Shown piece after piece: positions 14,883 to 16,224 of a DNA stretch of 16,224 bases. Numbering within the stretch: position 1 is the first letter of the stretch; each line of letters starts with the position of its first letter. Source of the DNA: an uncultured Nitrospira sp. (GTDB taxonomy: Bacteria > Nitrospirota > Nitrospiria > Nitrospirales > UBA8639); assembly GCA_902500695.1 (NCBI GenBank), contig CABVRQ010000083.1, positions 1-16,224 of the forward strand. The letters run 5' to 3'. Both the position numbers and the translations under genes were made by a program. The notes below the pieces were generated by a model, which ran no database searches, had not been told where the DNA came from, and worked only from the letters and a program-made list of their open reading frames with translations.

Positions 14883-14898
14883 TGGCACTAACATTGCC
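14883..14898 (+). promoter_or_regulatory. Sigma-54 (-24/-12) promoter
   Basis: TGGCAC, five bases, then TTGC: all ten fixed positions of the TGGCAC-N5-TTGC core, with the GG and GC doublets in the right spacing. Transcription would start near 14909, leaving about 39 bases of leader before the response regulator ATG at 14948. I see no second site of this quality elsewhere in the window. Transcription from such promoters depends on an AAA+ activator, whose gene is not in the window. Confidence 0.72.
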
Positions 14899-14947
14899 AT
14901 ATATCATAAAAATGAATGAGCCCAGACGACAAGAAAAGGAGGAAGGC

Positions 14948-15451
14948 ATGGGGAACATGACGTCATCTTCACCACAGACATTAGAAAAAATTTCCGGTAT
15001 CGATTCCGTCACCGTACTCCTCATTGATGACTCCCCGGATAATTTGATGATTCTCGGTGATATCCTAGAACGAATTGGCTATCAGGTTGTGTGTGCAGAG
15101 GATGGCGAGAGTGGCCTCGAACGCGCGAAATGTGTTCAACCCGACTTGATTTTTATGGATGTGAAAATGCCCGGTCTTGATGGATTCCAAGTCTGTGAAC
15201 GACTTCGAGCACAGAAAAATTTCCAACACACTCCGATTATCCTCATGAGTGCGCAATCCGATAGCACAAACCTGGAACTTGCCTTAGGGGCTGGTGCATC
15301 TGAATTTTGGCCAAAACCCATTTCCCCAGGCAAGATTCTGAATGAACTTCCCGGGTTTTTTGCCAGACGGTCCAGAGTACCCAGGCTCCTTCACCAGAAT
15401 TACGGGAACCAAAACCAACATTCCCCCACTTTTTCTACCCCTTCCCTCTGA
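14948..15451 (+). CDS. Single-domain response regulator (CheY-like receiver)
   Basis: 168 residues. ATG 14948 lies five bases after AGGAGG, so the longer in-frame start at 14894 is rejected. Residues ~21-135 form a receiver domain: acidic pocket D27-D28 (LLIDDSPDN), phospho-acceptor D71 (IFMDVKMPG), switch Ser101 (ILMSAQ) and Lys123 (WPKPIS). A 20-residue N-terminal lead and a ~33-residue polar, basic tail flank it. There is no DNA-binding or enzymatic output domain, so it would signal through protein contact. No histidine kinase lies in the window. The SAQ/WPKP variant is typical of receivers paired with hybrid kinases or cyclic-di-GMP enzymes, but no partner is visible. It probably has its own sigma-54-dependent transcript. 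Confidence 0.92.
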   Translation: MGNMTSSSPQTLEKISGIDSVTVLLIDDSPDNLMILGDILERIGYQVVCAEDGESGLERAKCVQPDLIFMDVKMPGLDGFQVCERLRAQKNFQHTPIILMSAQSDSTNLELALGAGASEFWPKPISPGKILNELPGFFARRSRVPRLLHQNYGNQNQHSPTFSTPSL

Positions 15452-16224
15452 CATTCAACCAGACCTATACCCTCACATCCATTAATTTAAAGGGAGAGGC
15501 CCTTATCCAACCTTTACATACTCCCTTTCCAATTCAGCGCCAACTCACATCCTTCTACCCAATACTCATATCGCACCTGAGGTCTAATGATACATAGATT
15601 CCTGAATTATTTGGCATATAAATTGCTGATTAATCTTGGAAGACGGTTTTTCCTTTAAAATCCTCTCTTTTAGATACATTTTGAAGGGAAAATCACACAG
15701 ACAGAGTCATTTACCAGACGACTATTTGGCCTATTCACCTTTCACAATATGGAGAAAGTACGCATGGTTACCGGTCTAAGAAAAAATTCCACCCTCAATC
15801 TGTCCACATGGGGCCAACGCGGAACAGCAGGATTGGTCGAGGAGTGGGAACCGCGAATACCCATTCCGGAAGAAAAGCCCCAATCCCGTCGAGGGTCAGC
15901 GATCTCAATCCCGAAATCAACCGAGCCGTCCACGGAAGGGAAAAATCTAAAGAAGTAAGTACTTTCCCAATCCCCTTCGTGCGCCTTGTATCCAGCCACC
16001 CCCCATGGCCTGGTTTTCTGGTAACAAGTTTTAGGCCTTCAACACGAGTAGCATTCTGCAAACACCCCCCTCAAAGGTCCACCACTTCCTAGACAATATT
16101 TCTCCAGAGTCCTAGAAAAATTTCGTTTATCCCAAACGACGCGAGACATCAATCGACCGCATTACCCTTACGTCTATTCCGGATACAGGGAGTAATGACG
16201 TGACAACGATTCCAGGATTAATTA
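15452..16224. other. Gene-free right end
   Basis: No supported gene. Short overlapping frames exist on both strands around 15742-16092 (best: ATG 15749, 69 codons), with no ribosome site, motif or signal peptide; the three compete for the same DNA. AAGGG/CCCTT (about 15489-15503) forms a small stem after the response regulator but has no T-run. Near the edge, ATTACCCT (16161-16168) pairs with AGGGAGTAAT (16187-16196) with one bulge and could be an operator for a gene beyond the window. Confidence 0.4.

Noticed and set aside
15742..16092. Three overlapping short frames on both strands near the right end
   Set aside because: They compete for the same DNA, lack ribosome sites and show no recognisable protein features.

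Overview
This window looks like a chromosomal accessory region of a Gram-negative bacterium. I lean towards Nitrospirota (Nitrospira-like), from the protein styles (PAN_4 domain, golvesin-like domain, N-terminal leader proteins of the GTYxV type) and the regular AGGAGG ribosome sites. No taxonomic marker gene is present, so this is inference only. I see no rRNA, tRNA, CRISPR array, transposase or integrase.

Layout. Positions 1-492 hold the 3' end of a gene with a beta-sandwich-like C-terminus. From 1010 to 13469 every intact gene lies on the plus strand, and nearly all products carry a signal peptide or signal anchor: a leader-domain protein (1010), a PAN/Apple protein coupled to it (1723), a DsbA/ScsC-like thiol-disulfide oxidoreductase (2117), a zinc-dependent phospholipase C-like protein with a long helical insert (3030) and a helical secreted protein of unknown function (5571). 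After these come the 3' remnant of a second dsbA (7287), a frameshifted golvesin-domain gene (7548), and then a run of small cysteine-rich secreted proteins (8153, 9061, 11089, 12034, 12620, 13050) around a chymotrypsin-fold serine protease (9600). A second golvesin remnant lies at 11594-11766. Convergent to the run, after two stem-loops, is a GT2 glycosyltransferase (13761-14618, minus). A single-domain response regulator (14948-15451) follows, behind a very good sigma-54 -24/-12 promoter and an upstream inverted repeat. The last 770 bases hold no gene I can support.

The main discovery is a shared short motif in eight of these secreted proteins, here called the RG box. Five proteins carry [GD][DE][VI]xxRG[VIL] about 17-28 residues after the signal peptide. 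Four carry [AP][VI][ML]xRG[VIF][ED]G about 25-32 residues before the C-terminus. The serine protease carries both. In the small proteins the box separates an acidic, Ser/Thr/Pro-rich segment from a compact cysteine module: an 8-Cys module in 8153 (twice), 12620 and 13050, a 6-Cys CC module in 11089 and 12034, and a different 6-Cys domain in 9061. Together with the dsbA gene this suggests a disulfide-stabilised secretome whose members are processed or recognised at a common Arg-Gly site. The function is unknown and the processing idea is inference. The local protease has Ser, not Asp, at the S1-pocket position, which argues against it being the Arg-specific processing enzyme.
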